Source: Beverwykella pulmonaria
Lineage: Eukaryota > Ascomycota > Dothideomycetes > Pleosporales > Melanommataceae
Direction of reading: 5' to 3'
Assembly (NCBI GenBank): GCA_001599595.1
Contig: BCHH01000002.1
Location: 1,826,053-1,890,052 of the forward strand
Length of the DNA: 64,000 nt
Part shown: positions 21,316 through 34,000 of the stretch, one piece after another
Numbering within the stretch: the stretch's first letter is position 1
Layout: each line of letters begins with the position of its first letter
Notes under the pieces: model-generated
The model's database searches: none
Seen by the model: only the letters and a program-made list of their open reading frames with translations
What the model was told of the DNA's origin: nothing
Program-made: the position numbers and the translations under genes

Positions 21316-23260
21316 TTAGGTCAGCACATATTTAGGGCCCTCGCCACCCTGGGGAGTGGTCCAGTTGATGTCCTGGTCAGGTACTTTGATGTCGCACGTC
21401 TTGCAATGGACGCAACTAATCGCGCATTAGGTCAGGCTGTGGTGCAGCAAAAGGCAGGCTTGGTACTTACTTTTGGGCGTTGATTTGAAATCTCACGCCC
21501 AAGTCCTTGCTGTCGTCCTCCACATATTCGTACACGCCAGCAGGACAGAATCGGTTCTCCACCCCCTTGTACTTGGGCCATTCCTTTTGGGCATGCGCGT
21601 CCCAGTCCTCCACTTGCAGATGCACTGGCTGGTCTTCCTCGTGGTTCGTACCGCTGCGGCTAACACTGGTCAAGATGTCGAAGCTGATTTTGCCATCAGG
21701 CTTGGGATATTCAATTTTCTTGCACTGATCTGCCGTCTTGGTGGCAGCGTGGTCGGGCTTTCCGTGCTTTAGTGTCCAGGGCGCTTTGCCTCGGAAAAGG
21801 TATGCCTCGAGCCCTGCATAAATCAAACCACCATATAGCCCGAGTGAGGTGTGGAACGATGGTCGCATGTTTCGGACCTGCTTGAGCTCCGTCCAGATGG
21901 ACGACGAGCGCAACTTATCCTCGTAGTCGTACAGAAAGACGGTCCCTCCATCAGTGTTGGCCTTGAGTGCATCCCATGTCGCTTCGGCTGCCAGCATACC
22001 GGATCTCATAGCCGTATGCGTTCCCTTGATCTTAGGCAGGTTTACAAAACCGGCAGTGTCCCCAATAAGGGCGCCACCAGGGAATGAGCATTTGGGTATC
22101 GACTGGAACCCGCCTTCGATGAGTGTTCTTGCGCCGTACGAGATGCATTTGCCTCCTTCTAGGAAGTCCTTGTACATGGGGTGGTGCTTCATTTTTTGGA
22201 ACTCGCCATAGGGCGCTAGCCAGGGATTGGGATAGTCTAGCCCGACAACAAGACCTACGCTGACCATATTGTCACCAAAGTGGTACATCCAGCCACCACC
22301 ATAGGTATCTGAGGGAAGAGGGTAACCCAAAGAGTGGATAACGAGACCTGACTGGAACTTCTCCGGCTGTATCTCCCAGATCTCTTTGATCCCAAGTCCG
22401 TATGTTTGATGTTGGCTGTCCCGTCTGAGATCATACTTTTTAATAACCTGCTTCGCCAAGCTGCCATGACATCCCTCGGCGAGTAAAGTCACTCGAGCGT
22501 GGAACTCCATCCCTCGCTCGAAAGAGTCCTTGGGTTTTCCCTCTTTGGATATGCCGAGATCGTTTGTGGCCACGCCTTTGACTCCACCTTCGTGGTCGTA
22601 CAATATTTCCGAGGCCGCAAATCCTGGATAGATTTCCACGCCAATTTCCTCTGCCCGCTCTCCTAGCCACTTGACCAGCTGATTGAGACTTATTATGTAG
22701 TTGCCATGGTTGTTCATCTGCGGAGGCTTCGGTAGGGGAATGGCGCTGTTCTTAGTGAGGAAACGCATTCTGTCCTCCTTGGCTGGTGTAGTGTGCTCAA
22801 AGCGGTTTGGGTTGTCTTTCGAGTTCCAATCTGGGAGAAGCTCGTTGAGGGCGGAGGGCTCAATGACATTGCCTGACACAATGTGATCGCCCAATTCTCC
22901 GGCCTTCTCCAAGAGCAGCACCCTGAAGTCCTCATTCCCGGCCTCGTTGGCCTGTTGCTTCAGGCGAATGGCGGCCGCCAATCCTGCAGGCCCTCCGCCC
23001 ACGATGCAGACATCGACCTCGTCGACCTCGCGGTCTTGCTGCCGCGGATCAAAAGACTCCTTCGCATTTGCCAATCTTGTCCGGGTGGTGGAAGAGATGG
23101 CCCTCCTCTGACCAGCGATGCGCAAGGCGGGCCGGTGTAAGTCCCACGGACTGTATGGACGTCGTGTGGCGCAAGTGATTGTTCGAGAGGAAATGCGAGC
23201 TGGCTGAGACGGGAAAAGGGCACGTCGGGCAATCGACGTGGGCAGTGATCTGGAGGCCAT
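21316..23260 (-). CDS. CIR2: Electron-transfer-flavoprotein:ubiquinone oxidoreductase, mitochondrial
   Basis: ETF-QO passes electrons from ETF to ubiquinone at the inner mitochondrial membrane during fatty-acid and amino-acid oxidation. The gene has two exons, 23260-21471 and 21415-21316, with a 55-bp intron (21416-21470); the product is 629 residues. Without the second exon the protein would lack most of its iron-sulfur site. Exon 1 supplies the first cysteine (FCPAGVYEY) and exon 2 the remaining three in [11 protein letters not shown], completing a 4Fe-4S cluster. The FAD dinucleotide motif [20 protein letters not shown] lies at about residue 82, and GCHGSLAKQ in the middle. The first 60 residues are rich in Arg, Ser and Ala, a matrix presequence. 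The C-terminus [12 protein letters not shown] is typical of the family. Confidence 0.96.
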
Positions 23261-24622
23261 TGCGCGGTGAGTTATGAGCAGAGACTCATTTGAAGCGGTA
23301 TCTGAATGCCCCCATTTTTGAGAGTATGACGATGTTTATGTTGGCCGAGGCTAAGCGGAAATATCATGCCGGTCATTGGACAACGCGTCCATTACCCGCC
23401 GCTTTTCCTATTTGCTGTGAATCGACAATTCAAACTTTGCAAATGAGTTCCCGGCGTGGCAATTGAGCATCTCAAAGGCCTTCATCATGAATGGAAGACG
23501 GGATGACCAACAAACACTTAGCACAAGCGATGCCTATCCGTCGACGGAGCGGCCAATCTTTTTGCCGCGACCTTGTGTCGAGAGCCCAACTTCAATTGCC
23601 ACTAGAAACTACCATGCGTCCGCCAGTCCCATTTCGACATCTCCCATCGGATTGGTCCAGATAATAACGGGGCGGGTTCTCTGATTTTCGCGCCGCCAAG
23701 TTCTCGAATTCTTGTCGATGTCCAATTTGCGACGAACTTGAAATATCTCTGCGGGTTGAGCTTCCCACAACGTGGTCATGAAATGAAACCGGCGCGGACT
23801 CCGCACCCTCGATCTCTTGACAAAAACGAAAGTCTCCGACCCGACTTCTCGGGGAAAAAGTCACGACCCTGGATTTCGAGGCTGCAACAGTTCTCGCGCC
23901 GGGCTCCTGAAACAGCCAAGCTTCATCCCCCAAGGAGCCTGCGCGCCTCAGTCACACTTTCCGTCCCTGTGTGCGTTTGAACAAGCTTCTTTTAGCTCCC
24001 ATGCCCCCGGCCTGTCTGTTACATGATCTCTGACAAGAGACGTTGGGGCCAGAGTTTGGAATCTCTCAATGACATTGGCCCACCGGCAGAACCTTGCGTC
24101 ACCCCGCCTGCTTTGGTCTCCTTCATGCGTTTGATTTGTCCGTTTCCTTCAAGCTGCAGCCAAGTCCACGGTTTTGATGCCTCGCTCATCCTCATCTAGG
24201 ACTGTTAAGCGATGCGAAATCTGACGTCCCTGTGAGAGAAATATGGGGACTCTCTGCGTTCGTGCCTTTTGGGCCTGGCCGCGCAAGGCATCCTCCAACC
24301 TGGAGTGTAAGATGTCCACGGGATCTTCCCAAACGGCGATCACACGGGCCTTTCTTTGTTGGGCGTTCGACAGGCTCTTCACATTCTAAAGGGGTCAAAG
24401 CGAGGGGGGGTGGGTATATATGTTAACTACCCACTACACAATTAAGCTCTCCACCTCCATCTTCACTCTCAGTTCCAGTCTTTGAACCATTTCCTTTGGG
24501 TGCTGGACACTATCTTTTCTACTTTCTTCCTTCGTGAGAGCTGAGCTCATTTCTATTTTCTCTAAATTCGAATTTGATACTCTTCTTCACCACTCCTTCA
24601 CGTCAATTCTACATCTTTCATT
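23261..24622. other. Divergent promoter region, ETF-QO / Ala-rich secreted protein
   Basis: These 1362 bases lie between the ETF-QO start and the repeat-protein start, so promoters fire in both directions. No gene is recognised. A TATA element lies 200 bases upstream of the repeat-protein ATG, and the leader between them is CT-rich, common in highly expressed fungal genes. Confidence 0.6.
24415..24421 (+). promoter_or_regulatory. TATA box (TATATAT) of the Ala-rich secreted protein gene
   Basis: TATATAT follows a G-rich run (GAGGGGGGGTGGG) 202 bases upstream of the ATG at 24623. A TATA element with a pyrimidine-rich leader suggests a regulated or highly expressed gene. The transcription start is not visible. 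Confidence 0.45.
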
Positions 24623-26558
24623 ATGAGGACCGCCTATATTACTCTGCTCTCGGCAGTGCTCGTTGCTGCTGCTCCAGCACCCTTTGTTAAGCCCGGACCA
24701 GTTGTTACCACCGGTACTGAGGATGTTGTGATTCCTGCTTTTAATACCGATCGCCGAGCGGTTTCTGCTGTTCAAGAGTTTACCAAGAGGGCTGCCGAGC
24801 TCCGCGACTCTTTCTTGGAGATACGGCAACAGAAGGGCAAGACCAACGCTGGCGCTGCAAAGGGAAAAGCTGCAGGTGCTGCAAATGCTGGCGCCGCGAA
24901 AGGGAAGGCTAAAGCTGCGAAAGCCAACGCTGCCAATGCTGCGAATGCCAACGCCGCAAATGCTAATGCTGCGAATGCCAACGCCGCAAATGCTAATGCT
25001 GCGAATGCCAACGCCGCAAATGCTAATGCTGCNAATGCCAACGCCGCNAATGCTAATGCTGCGAATGCCAACGCNGCNAATGCTAATGCTGCGAATGCCA
25101 ACGCNGCNAATGCTAATGCTGCGAATGCCAACGCCGCAAATGCTAATGCTGCAAATGCCAACGCCGCAAATGCTAATGCTGCAAATGCCAACGCCGCCAA
25201 TGCTAATGCTGCAAATGCCGGTGCCGCAAAGGGGAAAAATGCTGCGAAAGGGAAAGGGAAGAACAATGCTGGTAAGCAATTTTAAAAAACCGATTGCAGC
25301 TTCATGCACTTACTATATTGTAGCCGCTCAAGCTCAAGCTGCTGCCGCTGCTGCCACTGCTGCCCAAGGTGCTACCGCTAATGTAACCGATGTTGCTGGT
25401 ACGTTGCCTTATTGTCTCTTTCCGCCATTCACTAACATTTTCACACAGCTACACCTGCCGCTGCCACGGGGAAGAAGGGAAAGAAAGCCAAGGCCGCCGC
25501 CGCTGCCCAGGTCGCTGCAGATGCTCAGGCCGCTCAGCTTGCAGCTGGACAACAAGCTGCTGCTGCCAATGCCACAGGTGTTGCCGGTATGTATCCTCGT
25601 CACACATCTCCCGAACATGTATTGACTTTCTTGATATAGCCGCCCCCGCCGATGCTGCCGCTGCGACAGGAAAGAAGGGAAAGAAGGCTAAGGCTCAGGC
25701 CGCCGCCAACGCCCAGGCTGCTCAAGCTGCAGCTGGTCAACAGGCTGCCGCCGTGAATGCCACCGATGTTGCCGGTATGTGCTCCATTGAATACCTTTTG
25801 GCACACACTAACTCTCTTGAATAGCTGCCCCCGCCGATGCTGCTGCGGCGACAGGAAAGAAAGCAAAGAAAGCAAAGAAAGCAAAGAACAACGGTGCCAA
25901 TGCCCAGGCCGCTGCTGCAAGTACGTTCATTATGTTCCAATCGATGACTATACAAGACGGAAACTAACCCATCATAGACGCTACTGGGGTTGTCGCTGCT
26001 GCCGCAAACGGAACTGCAGATGCCGCCGCTCAGGCCGCGGCTGGTTGCGCACAAGCTGCTGCCACTGGTAAAAGTATATTGAACCTACGAACACTCAAAT
26101 TGATGATAACACTGACAACCTATCAGATGCTAAGAAAGCCAAGGGCAAAGCCGCGAAGGCCCAAGCTGCTGCTGCCGTCGCTGCTTGTGAAGCTGCTGGT
26201 AAGCTTCATAAGAAAACATCATGGTTTTTCAATCGCTAACTTCTGTTCAGCCGCAGCCCAACTTAATGCAACTAACCCTGCCGCTGCAGCCGCCCTCAAT
26301 GCAACTGCTACCGCTGCTACTGGCACCAAAGGCAACGGCAAGGGAAATAAGGCTGCTAAAGCCCAGAACGCAAACGCAGCCGCAGAACAAGCACTCCAGG
26401 CTGGCGGCCAGCAGCAAGGCGCTCTCGATGGCCTGGCTGCAGTTCTCAATAACGTCGGTGCCGGCGACCTCCTCTCCGGTCTCGGCCTAAAGCGTCGCCA
26501 ACGACGAGCAGCCCGCCGCTCCATCAATCTACAAGATCACGCCGCTATCGTGATCTAA
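24623..26558 (+). CDS. Secreted Ala/Asn/Lys-rich repeat protein with modular phase-1 exons
   Basis: I do not recognise this protein; its structure is described here. Exons: 24623-25271, 25324-25398, 25449-25586, 25640-25774, 25825-25920, 25978-26067, 26127-26198, 26251-26558; total 520 residues. All seven introns are 50-59 bp and all are phase 1, so each internal exon is a multiple of three (75, 138, 135, 96, 90, 72 nt). The N-terminus (MRTAYITLLSAVLVAAAPAP) is a signal peptide; KR at about residue 56 and RR/KRR clusters near the C-terminus are possible Kex2 sites. Exon 1 contains a tandem (N-A-N-A-A)n array. Exons 3, 4 and 5 are paralogous modules: A-P-A-D-like start, ATGKKGKKAKA core, Ala/Gln stretch. 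Six N bases in exon 1 all fall at Ala wobble positions. The role is unknown; a cell-wall or extracellular protein is plausible. Confidence 0.75.
24940..25220 (+). repeat. 30-bp tandem repeat encoding Asn-Ala decapeptides
   Basis: About nine copies of a 30-bp unit run in register with the sequence lines (24961-25200 is eight exact periods, with degenerate copies at each end). Each unit encodes two N-A-N-A-A blocks. Copies differ mainly at third codon positions (GCG, GCA, GCC, GCN). The six undetermined bases (25033, 25048, 25075, 25078, 25105, 25108) sit in the middle copies. That suggests the assembler met conflicting repeat copies; the true copy number may differ. Confidence 0.92.
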
Positions 26559-28000
26559 GAAAATTACTTTGCGTCTTGAGCTTGAGGGCGCTGCCACACA
26601 AGGTGGCATATCACATTCGTTTTCGGGTATATTCTTTTGGGGACCGGCTGGTTACTGGGTTTGGAGATGGAATGTCACATATTTTTTTCTTTAGCGTATA
26701 ATTTACGAACCCTGGATGGGACGGTAAATTCTAGTTGTATACCATAAAATCTGGAGATAAGAGATCGATATGTAGAGAATGAGAGGCCACTGGCATTGGC
26801 AAGAAACATTTGCCTTCAAATCCACTCTTGTGTGTCACAGCTGTGGACCGGCGATTCTTCGAACATTGATACTGGAAGCATATTCAGTCAGAGAACCAAA
26901 TTATCAATACAATTTTTCTACGTACTATCGCATCCGTCAGACGAACCATACCACTAGGCGCTGAAGCCATCGCACACTAATGACGAGATCGAGTAGGGGA
27001 ACATCGACAGTGGCCTGGGATACCATGCTCAAACCCCCTCACCTTCAAGATCAGCCACACCCGCAGTCGTCGTCAGCTCTTACCTAGGGCGCTTGGTGTA
27101 ACCTTATTCTGACCACCAGCTTCCTCTCTGGGAACATGGGCGCTATTTGAGACTTGGAGGTACGCAGCGTCGGACTCACGATGCAATGTCGAAGTTTAAC
27201 GTGGGTTTATACCTAATCTCTTAAGTTTCGTAAGTAGGATCATGGTTTGCTTGAGATTGTTATGATTGCGCGTATAATCTGCTTAGTCCAAATATTTTGA
27301 TTTCATGTTCCTTTTGAGGCTCTTAAGGAATTGTGCATGAATGCAAATGCGTCTCCACCGCAAAAGCGGTCTCTCAATTCCGAGTTCACGGTCCACAGAA
27401 TCAAACCGCCAGGACTTTCCCCGTCTCTTGGCATAATTCTGTTTCCTTCTGCTTTCTTCCATTTGCATCATCTTGAATTGTTGTTGTTGGGTTCTTATGC
27501 GCCGAGGAACGCACTGTTGGCAAATGGCATGGTGCGACGAGGTGTGTCTTGAACTGCTCGCGAACAACGTGCATGAGAAAGCCCCACGTGCCATCCTTAA
27601 AGGACTTTTGACAGCGGGATCGGATACAGGGAATAGTATTTATAGAATATGGACTGTGTTTGCCAAGTACTTGTCAACAATACTAAGCTTTTCAGTGGGG
27701 TGTTGGTTGAACGATGGGGCGGTTGGTTGATGGGCGGTTTGAGGTTTGAGGATTTCTTGGAGAAATGGGTCCATTGAAAATCCAATGAAAATTCCACACG
27801 TTTTACTTACGGTAGAGCTGAGTGCCTACACGCGTCAGCGCAGTCTAATATTGTTGTGCTCACAACGACCACAATCAATTTAGAAGATACAAAAATCCAC
27901 TGCCTTTTTGGTTGAGACTACAATGCTAAAGCGTACGATGAGCCACCCACGTAGCCGATTGCCTTTCAACTGTAGTTACTGGACTCAGCCATCGACCACC
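26559..28000. other. Convergent intergenic region
   Basis: These 1442 bases lie between the convergent ends of the repeat-protein and ZNFX1-like genes. The longest ORF, on the minus strand at 27594-27283, is basic and has no recognisable motif. I see no gene or repeat I can support. Confidence 0.55.
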
Positions 28001-31000
28001 TCACCTTTCCATGTCCATAGCGCGCGTAACACCTGCAACAGCCACATGATTCGATCCTCCGATAGGCGCTCCACATTCGGGACAGCGGGCTTGCTCCATT
28101 GGCATACCGCATTCGCCGATGGCGAACTTGACTACGATCAGCATATGCATGGCCCAGTGTAAGAAAGATTTAGGAACCATATCTTAATTGATGAAAGACA
28201 TGAGAGGCAAAGACGTCGGAGCACGTATAAGTGACACAGGGAAGGTTGATGCGGAATAGAAGAGATAAACGGACGACTCAAGGCTTAAAAGAAACTAAAT
28301 TGATACGTACCGGATGTCCATTGGCACAATTATACCAATGGCCCGAGTGTGTCGCAATTCCCCTTGGCCCTTCTACCATCGCCTGCCTGATGGCAGCGAG
28401 TTTCTCAATCGTAACCATTTCGTACCATTCTCTTCGCAGCAACTTCATACTCTCCTCAACCGCCTTCTTTAGCTGATCAGCATTTTGGAATGGCTGCTTG
28501 CAGATCTCGAGAGCCTTTTCCAGCAATCCTCTTGCTTCTTGCACGTACTCTGTCTCTTTCTCCTTATCGTCAGACAACTCAGCAGATTGATACAGCCACA
28601 CTATTCTAGCAAAGTAAAGCGAGGCTTCGACCGCGAGTTTAGGAAGATTATCGGTGCTGCTGTCCGCAATAAATGTCGTACATGCCTGGAGGAAACACAT
28701 CGTAAGTTTTTCCAAGGAACCTCCGGGCAATTTTATGGTTTCGGCGGAGGCCGCAGACTTGAGTGCTTTTAAGATGTTGAACTTATCCTCGAGCGCTATG
28801 CGTTCAATTCTGATCTGAAGTATTCGCCCTCCAAGCGTAACACGGCGGTCACGCTCGACAGAGGGGATAGTATCCTGAATACTTAGAGATGCCAGTGTCT
28901 CATCGAGAGATTCTGGCCTATTCGCCATAGTGGCGTGAACTGTGGCTTCGTGAAGCTTTTGAGCAGGCTGATGGCGGTCTGCAACTCTTCTAAGGAAGGA
29001 CTTAATCTCTTTGTCCAATCTGAGAGATGTGTCGTATCGGTTCTGAATTTTTGTTGCCACATTTTTGTTCAGGGTACTCGAGATTTTGGGGAAAACAATA
29101 TTTCTGGGAGCAGCAAGGTTTACAGAGCTGGTGATTTCGGAGCGTGAGCTCTCAAACTCCTTCTCAAGTCCATCAACTTTGCATTCTAAGCCTCTGAGCT
29201 CCGTTTTTCCATTGACGAGGAACCGTTTCGACATCTCATCAATGACAGCTCTGTTGATCACTCGGTTGTATCGTCGAGTGATGTATTGTCTCACTGGACG
29301 CTGGCAGTCTGGACATTGTGGGATCTTTCTCGCCAAAACGCTAGAGATATCGGCAAGTCCTGTGAACTGACCGAGTTTGTTGGATACATAAACATCGTTC
29401 ATTCCTATGAGGCCATCAAGAGTCTCAGCCGTAAAGAAGTGCCCACAGCCGAGGACAACAATAGGCGATTCGTTGATGTCAATTTCGGCGTATGTTTTCA
29501 TTTCGAGCAGATCGACTCGGCTGTCCTGCTTCGAGGTACAATTGTGGCAATACTTGTCCGGGCATATCTCGCCGCAAAGCCCTGGACACTGGTGACCACA
29601 GGGAAGTTCCTTGGGACACCGCTGATCACATGGTAGCCTATTACAAGGAGCGGAACAGGGCATGGTGCAAGACCCTTGATGTTCGCAAGACCATGTGCAT
29701 ATTTCGACACACGGAGCACAGGCGTCATGGCAGAGTAAGGTACACTGCGAATGTTGACAGCGGACCTCACAGGGTGAGATGCATGGTCCACAATCCTTTC
29801 CATTGTGACACGCTTTGTGACATGTGTGATTACAGGTTCCAAATCGCCTTCCGCAGACCTTCCGGCATTTCTGGTGGACAGGAGAAAGTTCCCCAGAGTT
29901 TGCCTTGGTATTACATTGACCGCAAGTACCGGGACAAGGATGCCCACATGAGAGAATTTCTGCACAGGGTGTGGGACATCGAAATAGATCCGAGGTTACG
30001 TTTAGAGAGCAGGATACTTCAACCATATGTTTGCATCCGGGGGCCATCTTTTGGACCTGAGTGTCGCAATGGATCGCACCTGGATCTTGAGCTAGATAGC
30101 AGAAAATGTCAGACTTGAAATGTCCACATGGAAGATAGACGTCATTTAGCATGATGAGGCACTTCCCGCAATCCTCTCCGCAGGATTGTTTCTGACACAA
30201 ATGTTTGCATGGTTCGTGGAGGCGTTGACATGGTTTCGGACATGAAAACACCTTGTGCATGCTTTCTGAATGGCATCTGGCCTGGCACATATGACCGCAA
30301 TCAGGGAGACGCCAGAGACAGGCTTCACGACATCCACCTTCAGGGCTGAGCCTGGAGAAGTCATCCGGCTGAGACACTTGAATGGGTGTATCTTTATGTC
30401 GTGGGCAGCAAAGACCGAAGGAGCTGCCAACAGATTCGGATGCCCGGAGCATATCAACGACCTTCTGCCACATGTTTATGTTAGAATAAGTGTCCGTATT
30501 TCCGATGAGGTACATGCCATGTTGAGCCCGGCTAAGGAGAACATTGATTCGATTCGTTGTCCTCAAGAACCCGACTTTTCTTTCTTTATTGCTCCGAACG
30601 AGGGACACGATGACGATCTTAGCCTCTTCGCCTTGGAAATTATCGACAGTAGCTACTCGCAAAAGGTCGCTCAGTTTTTTCTTTTCTAGTGGTGCTTTCC
30701 TATGGCCGGGCATATTGTCGGGTTCTTCGTCGCCAGAACTAGTCGCAACGACATTGAATCCGTCTTTCTCCAGTGCGTCCTGGTCCCGATCACTGATTAC
30801 AATTTCAAAGTCGTTTCGCATTGCTGAACGAAGCTTTTGAAGTTGGCCGGTATACGGTGTTAAGACCGCGATATCGCTGCTACTATACTTTCCCTGGCGG
30901 ACAATATGGCGAACCAACGCATGCACCATCTCCACCTCCCATAAGTTGGAATGGGATTTGTGGGTCATATCAGAATGCTGTCCCTCTTCAATATAATCGT

Positions 31001-34000
31001 GATCAAGCCAAAAGACATTCTTGCGCATGCCAACAACATCCGGAAGATGGAGAGTACTGGGGTGATCGATGAGTTTCCGGTAGATAGTCTCCCGTATCAA
31101 CATTGAGATTTCCGGACGCATCCGCCGCTGGACATTTAGCTGAGCCACTGGCATTTTAGGCCTTCCAAGCTCCCCAATAGAGAGCCTTTCGAATTGGCTG
31201 CGGTCTAATCGGTACAAGGCGCCCTGCCTACTCTCAAGCGACAAGCCGTAATTGTTAATCTGTGGACGCAGTTGCTCATGGTCACCTATCTGGATGAAGT
31301 GCTCGATGGTGGGAAGGAGCGCGGATATCATATGCGGTTCCATGACCTCCCCGGCCTCCTCACATATTACGATCTTGCATCTCACACGGCGTAGAGCAGA
31401 GATTCGTTTGGCTAGGCCTGTGGTAGTGATACCAATGACGTCTGCATCTTGTAAGACCCGCCGATCGACCTCGTCATGAATATTAGCCAACTGCTGCCGG
31501 TTGTAATCCGTAGTCTTCACCCTTTCGAATAGATCATCCAGCGTTTGATCATGAACCTCCTGACTCCAGAACTGTACCAGGCCGCGCCTCTCTTGTTGCG
31601 ATAGAGAGTGGATGTTAGTTTCCCCTTTTTTAAGGACTCGATTAAGTTCGCCTGCCGTCAGCGTGGCTTCTCCGGTGCTTCCTGATCCGGGGAATGACGT
31701 TCCGCTCGTCGACCACTGCTCGAAAGGATGCCGGCCGGCAATCTTGAACCCTTCCTCGTCGATCTGATTAAACTGGACATGTATTCGCGGGTACTTTTGA
31801 TAGAGGTGAGATTTTAGGTTGGACCAATTCGCTTGCTTTAGTACAACATGCACTCTCCCGAGACTGCCCTGTATTCGTTTGGTCTCCTGCTCTAGAGCCT
31901 CATACGACTTGGCAACGAGCCAGCCCTCTGACCTAGTCTTCGTCTCTGCTTGTGATATTTTCCTAAGATTGTGCTCGTCCAGTAAGGTGGATTGACTTTG
32001 GCTTCCAATCCGAATGATTTTTCTGATCCCAACTGCGTGCAAATGCTCTAGGAATTGGTCTAGCGCGTGATTGGTATAACAGCTTTGCTTGGGATTAGCC
32101 GAGCAATTGCATATTAACATAACAACTTACACTACGACTACCGGCCCTAACATCACTGTCTTATTGCACTGCATCAAGACTTTCATCAATTGGATGCCAA
32201 GATAAGGTGACGAAGATGAGGAGAAGGAGAAGAGTGGATACTAGGTTACAACGCCAAATAATGACAGAAGTTGGTGAAGATGAGAAGGAGAGAAGGAGAG
32301 AGAGCGGACACTAAGTCATGACGGACGTGATCCAGAGTGTGGTATCGGCCCCTCCTTCCTCCTTCGCGTTTGGAAGAAGCGCGTGAGCACGTGACTCATT
32401 TTAGACGAAGGCCTGCGACCTCCGTCTAAAAAGTGACGAAGGCCTGCGAGTTCCGTCTAAAAAGAGACGATTTCCCAGTTCCAGGTGGTCCCTGGATGAA
32501 GGCAAATTCGCGTGTTAATGCTGCAAGCAAAGCTTGACACTGGCCGCGATCCAGATCTGTCTGCGCTTCCATTTCATCGATAGTATGTGGATTACCCACC
32601 GATGAGGTTGGGTCGATAAAGATATCCCCTTCATGCAACCCATCTGCTCTGAGAATTGACTTCAACGAAAAGGTGAAACCAGGTTTCCGGGCATAGAGAG
32701 GTGGAGGAATGTCCATCTTTTCAGCTCCTTGGGTATCGCCGGTCCTATCAGGAAGGATCCACTGGCGGAATGGCAATCGGCTAAGTCGCTGCATATGCTG
32801 CAAGTTTTCGAGTATTGGTACAAACGTCGCGGGCAACACTCCAGGGAATTCTATCAGTACCCCTCGTAGCTTTTGACAGCTCAAGCGAACCATTGATTCT
32901 ACGCCCATTTGATTGTGACTTGTCAGTTTCACAGTAATCGTGCATTGATGGCCCTCTTTGGTGAGACTGCGATCCTTCTTCATGTCTGTATTCCTCTCGC
33001 TTACGGTAAAGAACAAATGCTGGATTTCGCTCTCGTGAAATGAAATGAAGGAGAGTAGAACACCCTCGGAAAGCCGTTTGGACTCTCTCCACCATTGGTA
33101 TCTTTCAGGGGCCAATTTCTTTCGCAGGATTGATGGCTGTGGGAAAGATATATCCGCCTCCAGGCCTCGGCGACTGTCGAAGGAAAGGTAACTGATATAG
33201 GCACTTGGGTAATGGTAGGCTCTGAAATCACCAAAGTTCAGCTTGGGATTGTTCAGGCAAGCTGGATTGTTCTGAACAGCATGCATTAGGCCCGCGAGAG
33301 CTTCCTTCAGTTCTCCAAAAGTGTCGTAACGAAGAAGGCGGAAATGTGTATCGATATGCCGCTCAGTTGGGTCTTTGAGAAAATGAGGCTGATCTAAATC
33401 GGTTGACGGCATGAACTCCGCCTCCTCACTCAGAATTTCCTCGCGGGTAGGGAAAATATTAATCTTGGTTATATCTGCCTTATCATTGTCGTAGCGGTCT
33501 CGAGGGATAACCAAATTTCGAGGATAGGTCGATGTAACAGTGATGGCAAGGGGGCCCTCGTGTTGCTCTTCCTCCTGAACCAGTAGCCCCTTGGCACGAT
33601 CCACAATTGCTTGTACCTCACTAATTTGCCTGAGTACGATCACGGAAGCTTGGGGGTGTTCTCCGTTGATCACATGAACCATATTCTTCAAAGACTCGAT
33701 CAGAGTTGGGAGGTCATCATTGAACCTGGCTCGAGACTCTCTTCTGAGAAGCTCGCAGAGAGCCGTTGACATGGCGACTAGGGTTGTTTCAACGGTTTCT
33801 GTTGAAGTCGAGGAGATCGTATCGACATGTGCATTAACCAATGTCTCGCAAATGTGCTGGAAGAAAGGAACGGCGCGATTACCATTTGTACCGCTGACGA
33901 AGTTGTACAAGCTTCCCACGAAAGTGTCGACGGAGAGACAATCTAGGAAAGACGAATGCGTTATGACCAGGAGGAAAGGTCGTATAAGTCGAATAAATGT

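Noticed and set aside
24772..25309. Phe/Ala/Leu-rich and Ile/Ser-rich minus-strand frames over the repeat array
   Set aside because: A 30-bp repeat free of stops keeps several frames open on both strands; only the plus-strand frame has a signal peptide, splice sites and a continuing gene.
32205..32467. Reading the helicase insertion as an ordinary GT-AG intron
   Set aside because: No donor at the correct phase follows the GKS codons (the nearest GT is GTCTCT at the wrong phase). The only usable acceptor (CCTAG ending at 32241) would add an extra in-frame Ser-rich stretch; a normal intron could not be supported.
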